Shown one piece after another: positions 23,731-33,767 of a stretch of 64,000 nt of DNA. Under the pieces are notes generated by a model, which saw nothing but the letters and a program-made list of their open reading frames with translations, ran no database searches and was not told the origin of the DNA. The DNA comes from Vibrio neptunius (GTDB taxonomy: Bacteria; Pseudomonadota; Gammaproteobacteria; Enterobacterales; Vibrionaceae). Each line of letters begins with the position of its first letter. Position 1 is the stretch's first letter. The stretch is taken from contig CP079860.1 of assembly GCA_019339365.1 (NCBI GenBank), positions 682,001-746,000 of the forward strand. The letters run 5' to 3'. The translations under genes were made by a program, and so were the position numbers.

Positions 23731-24759
23731 ATGAAAACACTATTACCAACTTCAACCGCTGGCAGTTTACCTAAGCCTTCTTGGTTAGCAGAACCAGAAA
23801 CACTCTGGTCTCCTTGGAAACTGCAAGGTGATGAACTTACCCATGGCAAACAGGATGCACTGCGTTTGTCGTTGCAAGAACAACAACATGCGGGTGTCGA
23901 TATTGTCAGTGATGGCGAACAAACCCGCCAACACTTTGTGACCACTTTCATTGAGCACTTAAACGGTGTTGATTTTGAACATCGTAAAACCGTGAGGATT
24001 CGTAATCGCTACGACGCAAGTGTTCCGACAATTGTTGGTCCCGTTAGCCGTCAAAAACCCGTTTTTGTCGAAGACGCCAAGTTCTTGCGCCAGCAAACCG
24101 ATCAGCCCATCAAATGGGCACTGCCCGGCCCGATGACCATGATTGATACGCTGTACGATGATCATTATAAAAGTCGTGAGGAACTGGCTTGGGAATTTGC
24201 CAAAATACTCAATCAAGAGGCCAAAGAACTGGAAGCTGCAGGTGTAGACATCATCCAGTTTGATGAACCCGCGTTCAATGTGTTCTTTGAAGACGTCAAT
24301 AATTGGGGTATCGCATGCTTGGAGCGCGCAATTGAAGGGCTGAAATGCGAAACAGCCGTACATATCTGCTACGGCTATGGAATAAAAGCCAATACCGACT
24401 GGAAAAAGACGCTCGGCAATGAATGGAGACAATACGAAGAAATCTTCCCGAAACTACAACAGTCTAATATTGATATTATTTCACTGGAATGCCATAACTC
24501 ACGCGTGCCCATCGAGTTGCTAGCACTGATTCGAGGCAAAAAGGTGATGGTTGGCGCCATTGACGTGGCAACTGAGAGTATTGAAACGCCTGAACAAGTA
24601 GCGCAAACACTGCGAGAGGCACTCAAATACGTCGATGCCGATAAACTTTACCCATGTACGAACTGCGGTATGGCACCACTCCCGCGAGACGTCGCACGCC
24701 ACAAGCTGAATGCACTCAGTGCCGGTGCTGAACTGGTGCGAAAAGAACTGTCCGTTTAG
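23731..24759 (+). CDS. mesD: MesD, folate-independent core-MetE methionine synthase
   Basis: 342 residues, matching only the C-terminal catalytic half of cobalamin-independent MetE (about 750 residues). Start PTSTAGSLPKPSWL; zinc-site residues are visible as VHICYGYG (His/Cys), SLECHNS (Glu) and YPCTNCGM (Cys). Lack of the N-terminal domain means it does not use the usual folate donor. Partnering with MesX marks it as the oxygen-dependent MesD type. It transfers a methyl group to homocysteine. It probably backs up MetE/MetH encoded elsewhere. Confidence 0.9.
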   Translation: MKTLLPTSTAGSLPKPSWLAEPETLWSPWKLQGDELTHGKQDALRLSLQEQQHAGVDIVSDGEQTRQHFVTTFIEHLNGVDFEHRKTVRIRNRYDASVPTIVGPVSRQKPVFVEDAKFLRQQTDQPIKWALPGPMTMIDTLYDDHYKSREELAWEFAKILNQEAKELEAAGVDIIQFDEPAFNVFFEDVNNWGIACLERAIEGLKCETAVHICYGYGIKANTDWKKTLGNEWRQYEEIFPKLQQSNIDIISLECHNSRVPIELLALIRGKKVMVGAIDVATESIETPEQVAQTLREALKYVDADKLYPCTNCGMAPLPRDVARHKLNALSAGAELVRKELSV

Positions 24760-24774
24760 CCAATTCACTATCTC

Positions 24775-24801
24775 AAGCTGCCTGCAAAGGTGAGGCAGCT
24801 T
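24775..24801 (+). terminator. Terminator after mesXD
   Basis: AAGCTGCCT GCAAAGGTG AGGCAGCTT, 9-bp perfect stem about 15 bases after the mesD stop. The remaining 280 bases before the chemoreceptor hold no gene. Confidence 0.7.
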
Positions 24802-25082
24802 GGACTTTCGCTCCATTACGCCCCAAGTTTTCCAATCAAATACTGGCTATCTATCTCCGCTCCACTGTTTGAGCGTTCGTTACCAATACCCACCTTTACC
24901 GACCGCTTGTGGCACTTTTTCGCCAAAAGTGTGATCCTCAATTAGAGTTTTAGATCTAACAACTAAAGTTATTGAAATTTATGCAAACATACTCGATATA
25001 AGAGTTGTTGCTTATCATTGAGCTTTCCTTGTATCAAGCATCAGCAAAAACCAATAATAAGATTTGCATAGAGACGTTCAGA

Positions 25083-26642
25083 ATGAAGAAAGTAATCCTC
25101 CTCGCAGTATGTGTCATGTTTGGCATTGCGGTGGCCGCCAGTATGATCTCAACTTACCTTATCTCCAGTCAGAAAATTGATGAGATCATCCTCCATAAAT
25201 CACAAGTGCAAGCGGAATTCTTGGCAAGCAATGCTGGGTACATCCTCGAAAACTCACAACATCCGTTAAAAGACCTGCAATCTTTAGTCAGCAAGCTAAA
25301 ACAACGATCTGATGTCAGCTACGCAATTGTCATTGATAGTAATGTGACAGCGGTTGCTCACAGTGATAAACAAAAGCTCAACAAAACCTATGAGGACAGC
25401 TATACCGTCGCTGGCGCGACAAGAGGTGTTCAGCAATATTCAAAGTGGTATGCAGATGTTCAGCAAGTGTGGGTCTATGACATCATGGCGCCGATCTATG
25501 TAAACGGCCAACTCTATGGCACCTTCGACATCGGTATTCCCATCACTGAAGTCAGCCAAGCAACCAATGGCATTGTTACTTATCAGCTCTCTTCTATGGT
25601 GGCGATCTTCGTGCTTTGTGTCGTCGTGCTGTTCTTCTTGTTAGGTAAGCTAATGAAACCTCTCTCGGTACTTAAGAACGCATTACACAATATCTCCCAA
25701 GGCAACGGTGATCTCACGGTTCGACTACCCACTAAGGGAAATGACGAAGTCGCTCAGATCTCTTCGGCGTTCAACGTCTTTGTGAGCAAAGTCCACGAAA
25801 TCATTTCACAAGTGGTAAAAACAGGTGCAGAGCTCAACAACGCCGCCATTGCCCTTCGTCAGCAATCTCAACAAGCCCTAACAAGAGGCCATGAACAAAA
25901 TGAGCAAGCGATGCTGGTCGTCACCTCAATGAATGAGATGATTGCTACAGTCAATGAAATTGCGTCAAGTGCGGCTGGCGCAGCGAACGCCGCCAGCACA
26001 GCAACCAGTGAAGCTCAAGGTGGACAGAAGACGATCGAAAAAACGACCACGGCAATTAATGATCTTGAAACCGAGATGAATAGCACGTCGAACATCATCA
26101 CAAACCTCGCGGACAATACCCAGTCAATCGGTACCATTCTCGACGTCATTCGAGGTATATCAGAGCAAACTAACTTACTGGCACTGAACGCCGCCATTGA
26201 AGCTGCACGCGCAGGCGAAGCGGGGCGTGGCTTTGCGGTCGTCGCTGATGAGGTACGCAACCTAGCGACTAAAACGGCACAGTCTACGGATGAAATTGAC
26301 GCCATGATTAACCAGTTGCAAACCGAGGCGCAAAATGCCGTGGCGTCAATGAACAATAGTAAAACACTGATTCAGGAAGGCACATCTGAAACTCAAGTGG
26401 CAAGACAAGCGCTGGAAGACATTGCCACACAGATCGTCACGATTCTGGATATCAATACTCAGGTCGCAACCGCAACTGAGCAGCAATCCACAGTCGCCAA
26501 TGAAATCAACCTAAACATGGATACGGTGAGTCACTCTGTGAAACATGGTCTTAATGCTAGCGAACAGTTAGAGCATTCAAGCCAGAAACTTGCCGAGCTA
26601 TCACAAGTTCTCGATCGACATGTTGGGTCATTTAAGATTTAA
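25083..26642 (+). CDS. Methyl-accepting chemotaxis protein
   Basis: 519 residues from ATG 25083, chosen because the signal anchor ([20 protein letters not shown]) follows directly; the frame is open 26 codons upstream. A periplasmic single-Cache-like sensor (roughly 30-170: [38 protein letters not shown]) is followed by a second helix ([19 protein letters not shown]), a HAMP domain ([20 protein letters not shown]) and a cytoplasmic signalling domain with the hairpin tip [20 protein letters not shown]. Ligand unknown, probably a small organic acid or amino acid. Confidence 0.93.
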   Translation: MKKVILLAVCVMFGIAVAASMISTYLISSQKIDEIILHKSQVQAEFLASNAGYILENSQHPLKDLQSLVSKLKQRSDVSYAIVIDSNVTAVAHSDKQKLNKTYEDSYTVAGATRGVQQYSKWYADVQQVWVYDIMAPIYVNGQLYGTFDIGIPITEVSQATNGIVTYQLSSMVAIFVLCVVVLFFLLGKLMKPLSVLKNALHNISQGNGDLTVRLPTKGNDEVAQISSAFNVFVSKVHEIISQVVKTGAELNNAAIALRQQSQQALTRGHEQNEQAMLVVTSMNEMIATVNEIASSAAGAANAASTATSEAQGGQKTIEKTTTAINDLETEMNSTSNIITNLADNTQSIGTILDVIRGISEQTNLLALNAAIEAARAGEAGRGFAVVADEVRNLATKTAQSTDEIDAMINQLQTEAQNAVASMNNSKTLIQEGTSETQVARQALEDIATQIVTILDINTQVATATEQQSTVANEINLNMDTVSHSVKHGLNASEQLEHSSQKLAELSQVLDRHVGSFKI

Positions 26643-26686
26643 CTCTGTGTTTCCAGATTTGCGCTGTTAGCCGAGTAAATTCAATC

Positions 26687-26716
26687 AAAGCCAGTCACTT
26701 TTGCGACTGGCTTTTT
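26687..26716 (+). terminator. Terminator of the chemoreceptor gene
   Basis: AAAGCCAGTC ACTTTTGC GACTGGCTTTTT: 9-bp stem and T-run, about 45 bases past the stop. Confidence 0.85.
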
Positions 26717-26800
26717 AGTTGATAGAAGCGTCCCCAGCTTGCCATTCATTGAGCCATTTCGAATATGGCATCATTATCGAACGCCCAAGCCAAGGCTAAT

Positions 26801-26827
26801 AAAAAAGCTCCCATGGTTCGGGAGCCT
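26801..26827 (-). terminator. Terminator of the chitinase gene (minus strand)
   Basis: Read on minus: GGCTCCC GAACCAT GGGAGCTTTTTT, a 7-bp GC stem with T-run, about 45 bases past the chitinase stop. Confidence 0.82.
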
Positions 26828-26870
26828 TTCGGTTAGGATCTCGGTGGAGTAAGACGACTCCTCCCCTTTG

Positions 26871-29465
26871 CTATTGAGGATTCAGACCCAGTGTTTTGAG
26901 AACAAGTTTGAAGTTATCTTGACGCTCTTTGATTGCGTGTACTTCACCGCTGACTGGACAGGTATGGTCTGGACAACCTCGGTTCACAATGCCAGATACC
27001 GCATCAATAAACTGTGTACCTTGCAAACCACCATCCACGTATTTTTTCAGTTCAGTATGGTAATTCCAGTCTGCGTATGGCCCACCGACGTCATTGTACG
27101 CTTGTACTGATGTAACCCAGTAAAACAAACCTGCGATCCATTTGATCTCACGGTTTTCTTCAGAGCTACAAATCAGTCCTGGGTTAGAACAGAAATCAAG
27201 ATCGGCATACAGAGGATTTGCCGGTGGCGCTTCAACCGTCACACCATTAACTGTGGTGCCAATAGTCTCTGGGTCAACATGTGAGCGGCCCATAAAGTGG
27301 TTTAAGGTACCAAAGTTCTGGCGACCTGTGGTTTGAATAACACCACGTCCCCACCAACCACAGCCTTGTACTGTACCGTTGGTATCTGAACCATCCCAGA
27401 TAAACTTACCCGCTTTTTGTTCAGCATAGACTTTACATTCATCACGTTCCCAAACTTGCTTAGACGTATCGACAACACTCGGTACTTCATTACAGTGCCC
27501 ATTGTTTGTCCAGCGACCAACATTGCCATTGACGAGCAACCCTTGCTCTTTCAATACTGAATCTGGAGCAGCAAAGATAGGCGCTGGCGCACCATACCAT
27601 TTCGCATTGGTTAACGCGCTCACTTCCATCTTCGGATCACGAGGGCATGAGTATGGGTGGTCTTGGCCTGTGACTGGATCCATACCATAATCAGCGTACT
27701 TCTGACCTAGCTGACCACAACTTGCTGTCATTGGATAGTCTACTGGCGCACCATAGCGAACTTCAGACCAGTTATTTTCATCACAAGCATTGTAACGAAT
27801 AGTCTCTTGCATACTTTGCGATAAGAAGGCAGCGATAGCCACTTTCGCATAAAGAGTGTTGGTCGCATCATCCGCTGTATCGTCCAACAGCCAGAAGGTA
27901 TTACCCGCAACACCTACATTATGCATTGAGTTGAGACCGGCAAGGAAATCTGCCCATTTATACACTGTGGATGGGATCCATTGCGATTGAGGGGTTTCAA
28001 ACAGGAAGGCTTGGTTATTCATTGCCGTTTCTGCGTTTGCCAACTCGTTGTTGAGTGATTCGATACGCGTTAACGGCCCACTGGTCACACTTTCACCGAC
28101 ATAGTAGAGCGGCACAGTCGCCTGCTGATAACGGGTAATCTTAGCGCTTAGGTCGGCAGTGTCAGTATCAAAATTGATGGCAAAAATATTGCTGTGTGCC
28201 GCTTTACGAATATGGCGTTCTCCAGATGTATTGCCTAAGAAGTAAGACGCAGTTTGTGCAGTAGGAAGAGACGTCAACATAGCCGGAGTTTTAAGGTAAT
28301 CCGTCACCTGTTTCACATATTCTAGTGCGTAGTGCCACTGATTGTCGCTCAATGCAGGCGAAGCGCTCGACTTAGTAAAGGCGACGAAGTCTGCTTTGGT
28401 TAATGAATCGGCTTTGTACAGCTCAAATGCAGACAGCAGATCCGACGTAGCGCCCGAAGCAGCATTCCAAACGGCTCTCCGGCCCGAGTGAGTGTCGTAA
28501 GCAAAGTCACCGATACTCAGTGTCCAGCCAAACGTCGCTTGAGGAGCAAGTGTCGAAATAACCAGGTTATAGGCTTGAGCCCAACCGCTTACATCGTCAG
28601 TCAGTGCATTGATATCATTGATATCGATCTGGCTGCCCGTCGCATCCACAGCAGCGGTTAGCGCCTGCTTAACAGCGACAACACCTAGAGATTGGCCTTT
28701 ATCTGCCGTCGCAACATCCAGAACATCACTGTTAATAATGACCGATGAAGAACCAGCAGTTTCGACCGTTTGAATTAGAGACACGAACGCATTCGTTAAC
28801 TGCGTGGCATCAGACAGGTTGGTGCTGCTGATGGTGTCAACGACTAACGTAGAGGGCGCATTAAATGTGGCAGGGCTGGTGACCACAAAATGGCTTGGCC
28901 AACCGTTGACTTCCAGTCTTACCGGATCCATAGGGTTTGGTAAGGAAAGCAATGGGGCAGTACCCGGAGGAGTACTATCGCAGTTTAGATGATGAGCCCA
29001 GCTACCGTCACTACCCGGAACGGACGACGTCCACCAATTCGCTTTATAAGCAATATTGTCTTTTACCATGATATCGCCACCCTTGGCGTGGTCACCTTGG
29101 GTCCAGTTTGGATACTCATTGAACTCAAGACACAAGTCGTCAACCGGCCCCGGTGTGGGCGCTGGGTCAGGCGTTGGAGCAGGATCTGGAGTGGGGTCTG
29201 GATCAGGCGTTGGATTAGGGTCTGGGGTTGGCTCAGGAGTGGTATCGCTAATCAGCTTCCAAGGTGAGTCCCATTCATTGGGATACTCACCCGTTGGACT
29301 CTGGCCCGCACCCGCCCACCATTTGGCTTCATAGGTTTTTCCATCAACCGTGACTTGTGACCCGCCAGCATAAGATTTGCTCGAGTCATAAGGCTCTGCC
29401 GCAAATAAGTGGCCGCTTAACACCATACACGCCAACGAGGTCGCTATCTTACTCATCTTAAACAT
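26871..29465 (-). CDS. Secreted GH19 chitinase with two chitin-binding domains
   Basis: 864 residues. Signal peptide (IATSLACMVLSGHLFAAEP), then a CBM5/12-type chitin-binding domain (YDSSKSYAGGSQVTVDGKTY ... AKWWAGAGQSPTGEY), a Pro-Thr-Asp linker (repeated PTPDPNPTPDP pattern), a second such domain (CLEFNEYPNWTQGDHAKGGD ... YKANWWTS), a long middle region, and a C-terminal GH19 domain with catalytic-Glu region FLSQSMQETIRYNACDENNW and GRGVIQTTGRQNFG. GH19 enzymes invert the beta-1,4 linkage of N-acetylglucosamine polymers; marine vibrios use them to feed on chitin. Middle 200-450 region is unassigned. Monocistronic. Confidence 0.88.
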   Translation of the reverse strand: MFKMSKIATSLACMVLSGHLFAAEPYDSSKSYAGGSQVTVDGKTYEAKWWAGAGQSPTGEYPNEWDSPWKLISDTTPEPTPDPNPTPDPDPTPDPAPTPDPAPTPGPVDDLCLEFNEYPNWTQGDHAKGGDIMVKDNIAYKANWWTSSVPGSDGSWAHHLNCDSTPPGTAPLLSLPNPMDPVRLEVNGWPSHFVVTSPATFNAPSTLVVDTISSTNLSDATQLTNAFVSLIQTVETAGSSSVIINSDVLDVATADKGQSLGVVAVKQALTAAVDATGSQIDINDINALTDDVSGWAQAYNLVISTLAPQATFGWTLSIGDFAYDTHSGRRAVWNAASGATSDLLSAFELYKADSLTKADFVAFTKSSASPALSDNQWHYALEYVKQVTDYLKTPAMLTSLPTAQTASYFLGNTSGERHIRKAAHSNIFAINFDTDTADLSAKITRYQQATVPLYYVGESVTSGPLTRIESLNNELANAETAMNNQAFLFETPQSQWIPSTVYKWADFLAGLNSMHNVGVAGNTFWLLDDTADDATNTLYAKVAIAAFLSQSMQETIRYNACDENNWSEVRYGAPVDYPMTASCGQLGQKYADYGMDPVTGQDHPYSCPRDPKMEVSALTNAKWYGAPAPIFAAPDSVLKEQGLLVNGNVGRWTNNGHCNEVPSVVDTSKQVWERDECKVYAEQKAGKFIWDGSDTNGTVQGCGWWGRGVIQTTGRQNFGTLNHFMGRSHVDPETIGTTVNGVTVEAPPANPLYADLDFCSNPGLICSSEENREIKWIAGLFYWVTSVQAYNDVGGPYADWNYHTELKKYVDGGLQGTQFIDAVSGIVNRGCPDHTCPVSGEVHAIKERQDNFKLVLKTLGLNPQ

Positions 29466-29842
29466 AATTCTACCTTTCAGTTAATTATCTTGTTGTCTTA
29501 TTTCATGTTGTAGTAGGGAAAGACATTTACACTGCCGAATAAATAATCATCTGAAAATAAGTTAGCATCTCTGGCCTGATAGATCTGACAAAAAGGTAGG
29601 AATAATATCAATATGCGGCAAATATCACGCCTTTACAGTGAGAAAACATTCAGTTAGTTAATGGAATAAAATAACTTTCAGAGGAAGACTCAATCAAGTA
29701 AAAGCGCTATCACAACAGAGTCTGTAGACAAACAAACTGATAAAAGAATGGCGTAAAGAAAAGTGTAAATTTCTGATATGGAAGTGATTTTTAAAAGATT
29801 TGGCACTTATCGGGCGATTAATAAGCGTTGGTATGATAGAAA
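29466..29842. other. Intergenic region with the chitinase promoter
   Basis: About 375 AT-rich bases with no gene on either strand. The ribosome site for chitinase (AAAGGTAGAATT, minus strand) lies at the left end; no confident operator was seen. Confidence 0.5.
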
Positions 29843-29869
29843 AAGCCTGACTTTTTCTCGAGTCAGGCT
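29843..29869 (-). terminator. Terminator of the VC0807-family gene
   Basis: AAGCCTGACT TTTTCTCG AGTCAGGCT: 9-bp stem; on the minus strand the tail reads TTTTTCTATC, T-rich. Located 14 bases after the stop. Confidence 0.75.
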
Positions 29870-29882
29870 ATGCCCTTGGCGG

Positions 29883-30578
29883 TTATTTTGTGTGGAATAT
29901 CTGCTCAGTTTCAAGCGAGGTCATGGCTCTGATTTGACGCCAGAGGTAATAGAAAATACCAAACATCATCAACATACTTGGAATTGCGATGATCGGATAG
30001 CTGTATAGCGTTAGCTTACCTAACTCTTCATTGAATTCTGGTGTTCCCGCTGGGCTTGTCACAATCCAAGTGGCTAAAAAGTAGTTCATTACCGAAGAGA
30101 ACGCGAACGTGCTGGCAAAAAGATAATTAGATGACATCAAACAACGTTCAAACGCTTCCTTCTTGCCACTTTGTTCTAAACGCTCAGTGATCAACGCCAG
30201 ATTCAATACCGTGTCGTTCAAAATCATCTTCTGCATAAACGGATAGCGTGTGAACGTAGAGCCCAATACCGCTAAACCAATCAGGCCAGGAATCAATGCT
30301 TCTTTCAACGCTAGCCAGCGCGTATCTAACTCTAGTAACCCAATCCCACCCGTTAGTAGCACACTGACAAATCCGAGTGCAGAGATAAAATTAAATTTTT
30401 TGTTGCGGATCAGATCCATACAACCGTAAACAATGGGAAATAGCAAAGCGACCACTAAGGCCGTGGCTGTGCCTAAATGCTCATCACCACTGAACTTCAT
30501 TAAGATGAATGAAGGGATAAATACATTGAAAAGGATCTCGAATAGGGGGTTCGACTTTTTTGCCGTCGTGTTACTCAT
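29883..30578 (-). CDS. VC0807-family inner-membrane protein
   Basis: 231 residues with about six membrane segments (LFNVFIPSFILMKFSG, ALVVALLFPIVYGCM, FISALGFVSVLLTGGIGLL, ALIPGLIGLAVLGSTF, FASTFAFSSVMNYFLATWIV, SYPIIAIPSMLMMFGIFYYL). The family is characteristic of vibrios and related to intracellular-septation-like proteins; role unknown. It is monocistronic with its own terminator. Confidence 0.8.
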   Translation of the reverse strand: MSNTTAKKSNPLFEILFNVFIPSFILMKFSGDEHLGTATALVVALLFPIVYGCMDLIRNKKFNFISALGFVSVLLTGGIGLLELDTRWLALKEALIPGLIGLAVLGSTFTRYPFMQKMILNDTVLNLALITERLEQSGKKEAFERCLMSSNYLFASTFAFSSVMNYFLATWIVTSPAGTPEFNEELGKLTLYSYPIIAIPSMLMMFGIFYYLWRQIRAMTSLETEQIFHTK

Positions 30579-31010
30579 AATTTCCTACTGACTCTATAAA
30601 ATCGGCTGTTATACAATTTCGAGAGGCAGTGTTCATTGCTTAGAACAAGATGTAAAGGGTTAAAGTACCAAGTTGTGTAACGACTTATTAAATAAATCGT
30701 TCCGGCAATCATTGAAGCAGGGAAGCTAACCCTGATTGGCTTGGGTGACACATTCGGAATTGAGCCAACCATAATCCAGTTGAAGATAAAACGGCTGACT
30801 TAATAGCATGTTTGTATTTATTAATTTTCATTTAACATCAAATGGAATCAATAATTAATGGTTAATTTACTAACCCACCAGCCAAGTTGCGCTTAGGCTA
30901 GGTGAGTGAAGTGGATTCTTTGCTCACTCCGGCGTCTCGAATATTGCTAGGTTTTCACTTCACTATCCAACACACTTAACGTTCCTAGCTAAACTTCACT
31001 TCAATGTGTT
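30579..31010. other. Gene-free stretch
   Basis: About 430 bases with no supportable gene. Several short related motifs recur (AGTGAAGTGGATTC, TTCACTTCACTATCC, AACTTCACTTCAATG between 30905 and 31005), suggesting inverted/direct short repeats of unknown meaning. Confidence 0.4.
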
Positions 31011-31034
31011 TTGGGGGTGACGTCGTCCCCCCAA
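31011..31034. terminator. G/C-tract terminator hairpin after the lipoprotein gene
   Basis: TTGGGGG TGACGTCGT CCCCCCAA CTTTTT: 7-bp stem with nested GACGTC palindrome loop. Lies five bases beyond the lipoprotein stop; the T-run serves the plus strand, the opposite strand has TTTTG. Confidence 0.7.
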
Positions 31035-31038
31035 CTTT

Positions 31039-32379
31039 TTAAGGTTCAGACACGCAGGTAGGGTATGTCTTTATTTTTGGTAACAAGCTTACACTATCTG
31101 TTGACGACATAATCATACTGAAGTAATGAAGGCCACCTCTTGCATCACCTCTCTGATGTGGCAACCCTGAAGAATAATAACCACTAATTGGCCAGTCATA
31201 GGTAGTTCCTATCGACATATTGGATAGTTCAGTTAGTTCATTTAATGTCGCTTTTCGCCAGTTACCTCTACCATTAAACTTAATAGCCGATAAATCTGCG
31301 CAGTAGCGTTCATGCTGACCGAATTGACCTTCATCTACTGGCTTTCCAGCATCCTTAACGCTCTGGTCGTAACCATCGTTTCTCATTTGAACAAACTGGT
31401 TAGTACCACTGCCACCGTCAGCAGTAAGGCCTGAATGTGTGTATCCCGAGTTATACATTTTATTGTCAAACGAATACCACATGTAACTCATTACCTGCGG
31501 TCTAGGGGGCTCAGTAAACCATTTACCTTTAGCATCGCCAGAGTTTCCAACGATAATATGCAAACACTCTTCTGTGCGGTGAGCTTTGTCGGCATTGCCT
31601 TCCACGCCGCAAGTTTCCAGTTTTCTCGGTGTTTCAAGCGCCACTTCGTGAGATAACAGACCGTTGTACTCTGCTTGCACACTGAATTGACCGACCGCTC
31701 CAGCAACCAATCTGCCTTCAGGGCTTAGTGTGTAACATGTCTCTCCACCACAATTTTCATCGACCGCTGTCCAAGTGACTTCAGTGGTCACCTCTTGCAA
31801 ATTGAGTTCGTCATCTATGGTATAAACCGCTAATTGAAACTGACGACCCGATAGTTCCTGATTTTTTCTTTGTATATGCGGAGCTGAATTCGCGGCAGGG
31901 TCTGGTCGAATAAACTCTATGTAGAGTTTAGAGGTATCCGCCGGCGTATCATCTATAGGATCCCCGTTACCAGAGTCACCTTCGCCGCCATTGGCGTTAT
32001 CGCCATCACCGGAGCCACCTTCACCACCGTTGGCGTTATCACCATCACCAGAACTATCTTCACTGTTGCTGGCGTCATCTTCACCACTACCAGAACCAGC
32101 TTCCCCACCATTATTTTCATTGGATGAATTGCTCTCTTCTACTGCGGCAGTACCCTCTTCTGTTTCTTGGTTTGTATCACCCTGATTATTGTTATCGGTC
32201 GTACTCGCTGACGTATCTTTGGCTTCTTCAGTAGTATTCCCGGCATCTAGCTGTGCACTATCATCACTGCCATCACTGCAACCAGAAAGCATCACGCTTA
32301 AGCCACATACCAATAAAATAGAACGGAGTACCAGTATGCCTTTGTTTTTAATTACTATTTTAGGGTTAATAATGCTCAT
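31039..32379 (-). CDS. Acidic outer-membrane lipoprotein with Lcl/DUF1566-like C-terminus
   Basis: 446 residues. A long signal sequence ends in the lipobox LSGC (Cys about residue 33). Residues about 35-150 are low-complexity Asp/Glu/Asn/Gly/Ser, including 12-residue repeats (SGDGDNANGGEG) that form a flexible negatively charged stalk. A bacterial-Ig-like domain follows (TTEVTWTAVDENCGGE ... GRLVAGAVGQFSVQAEYNG). The C-terminus carries a DUF1566/Lcl-like motif (GNWRKATLNELTELSNMSIG, SGYYSSGLPH). Such domains are found in surface lectin-like proteins. Likely exposed adhesin or matrix protein; ligand unknown. Confidence 0.75.
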   Translation of the reverse strand: MSIINPKIVIKNKGILVLRSILLVCGLSVMLSGCSDGSDDSAQLDAGNTTEEAKDTSASTTDNNNQGDTNQETEEGTAAVEESNSSNENNGGEAGSGSGEDDASNSEDSSGDGDNANGGEGGSGDGDNANGGEGDSGNGDPIDDTPADTSKLYIEFIRPDPAANSAPHIQRKNQELSGRQFQLAVYTIDDELNLQEVTTEVTWTAVDENCGGETCYTLSPEGRLVAGAVGQFSVQAEYNGLLSHEVALETPRKLETCGVEGNADKAHRTEECLHIIVGNSGDAKGKWFTEPPRPQVMSYMWYSFDNKMYNSGYTHSGLTADGGSGTNQFVQMRNDGYDQSVKDAGKPVDEGQFGQHERYCADLSAIKFNGRGNWRKATLNELTELSNMSIGTTYDWPISGYYSSGLPHQRGDARGGLHYFSMIMSSTDSVSLLPKIKTYPTCVSEP

Positions 32380-33191
32380 AATTTAATTCTCACCTGTAGC
32401 CTGACATATGCACTTGTTCAAAAAGCTGAGCAAGCTAGGTGAGAATATTTAGACGGAGCGCAAGGGGCGATTAATTGATCTTAATTTATAAACTAAAACC
32501 ATTAAAATCATGCACTTAAATAATAATATATTATTAATAATGTTATAATTGATACGTTAAAAGGATCTTAGAAAGGCAAACCATATTGAGTGATGGCTGC
32601 TTGTTGAGTTAGGGTCGCTACGCGATCTTGTTGTACCCCAAACATACTTGGTGAGCATAGATGATCAAATCAGCAAACAGAGCGTCGTGGTCAGAACACT
32701 TTACCGCTCGTTGTCATCATAGCTTTACCAACCTTTATAGACGGCAAGTTGAGGCTGCGATACGCAGAAGTCACCAACAAACGCCAAGGGCTGCGCGCCA
32801 GTAACTCTCTTTTCCAAACAGAGAAGGGATAACGTCAAACATGCTGCGATGTTCAGGTTTATTGTACACTCAGTTGATGCTGTCAAGATATTCAATGGCA
32901 TTTGCTAGCGCTGCTTATACAAGCATGCTTCTCGACAAGACAAATTCGCTGATGGTTATTTGGCGAAATCACATAAGCTTTCACTACAAATCGGCAATAT
33001 AAAATGTGTTACTCAACGATTATATAAACCAGAATAATGAATTTTTATCCTTAAGGTGAGAATAAATAGTTCATATGCTGTTCAAGATTATTGAAAGGTA
33101 AGGTATAGAAAAAATCCACAATGGAAATAGAGAAATGAAAAAGTCGAGTCAAAAATAACTCGACTGTATTTTATCGAAAGTTGTTTAGGCG
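32380..33191. other. 812-base stretch without a gene
   Basis: No credible reading frame on either strand. The block 32575-32830 has a distinctly higher GC content and contains short open segments ending in TAG/TGA, for example RELLARSPWRLLVTSAYRSL on the minus strand. It looks like a degraded or non-coding mobile fragment, but was not identified. The right part is AT-rich. Confidence 0.4.
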
Positions 33192-33767
33192 TTAATACTC
33201 TAACTCGATATGATTAAGTTGTATTTCACCTTGATCCCAGGTTGTTCTACAAGTTACTTTTAACGAAGTCGAACGACGATATTCATTGTCAATAAATCGG
33301 GAGAAGTCTACGAAGCCACCATTACTTTTAAGGCCCGTCCATGCAAAGCCGCCAGGCATTGCATAGTCAAATATTTTCCAACCCGTACCGTCTGAAATTC
33401 GGCGTAGTGTTGAAAACTCACAACCGCCAGGACGACCAGCCTTCATACCCGTTAGGTAGGCATGCATATTGACTTTAACATTCCCCATATCATCATTTAA
33501 AGGGATATTACACACAAATTGACGCTCTGTTCTGCCAAAAGATGGAGCAAACATAAACCGACCATCCGCAACTCCAACTTTTTCGAGCGTCAAAGTTTTC
33601 ATTGCTTGTTCAAAGTTACCCTCTTTGGCTAAATGCTTTTCAAATGCTGAATTCTTTTTCACAACATCTTCATGACATACGCTTGCTGCAGGGTATGTCT
33701 CAACCTTAGCGAAAACGTTAGTAGAAAATAAAGTGACCAACGCTGAAACTGCAATAACATTTTTCAA
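33192..33767 (-). CDS. Exported protein of unknown function
   Basis: 191 residues with signal peptide (IAVSALVTLFSTNVFAKVE). The mature protein has four cysteines (VCHEDV, FVCNIP, GGCEFS, VTCRTT), probably two disulfides, and is rich in beta-like segments (FMFAPSFGRTERQFVCNIPL). No family recognised. Single gene with good ribosome site (AAAGGAGTAAAA). Gene-free, AT-rich DNA lies on its upstream side. Confidence 0.65.
   Translation of the reverse strand: MKNVIAVSALVTLFSTNVFAKVETYPAASVCHEDVVKKNSAFEKHLAKEGNFEQAMKTLTLEKVGVADGRFMFAPSFGRTERQFVCNIPLNDDMGNVKVNMHAYLTGMKAGRPGGCEFSTLRRISDGTGWKIFDYAMPGGFAWTGLKSNGGFVDFSRFIDNEYRRSTSLKVTCRTTWDQGEIQLNHIELEY

Noticed and set aside
29056..29334. Gly-Ser repeat frame (plus strand) opposite the chitinase linker
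   Set aside because: It is the antisense of the Pro-Thr-Asp linker of chitinase; low-complexity composition explains it.
31991..32185. Ser-Pro-rich plus-strand frame opposite the acidic lipoprotein repeats
   Set aside because: Antisense of the low-complexity stalk; no start signal.
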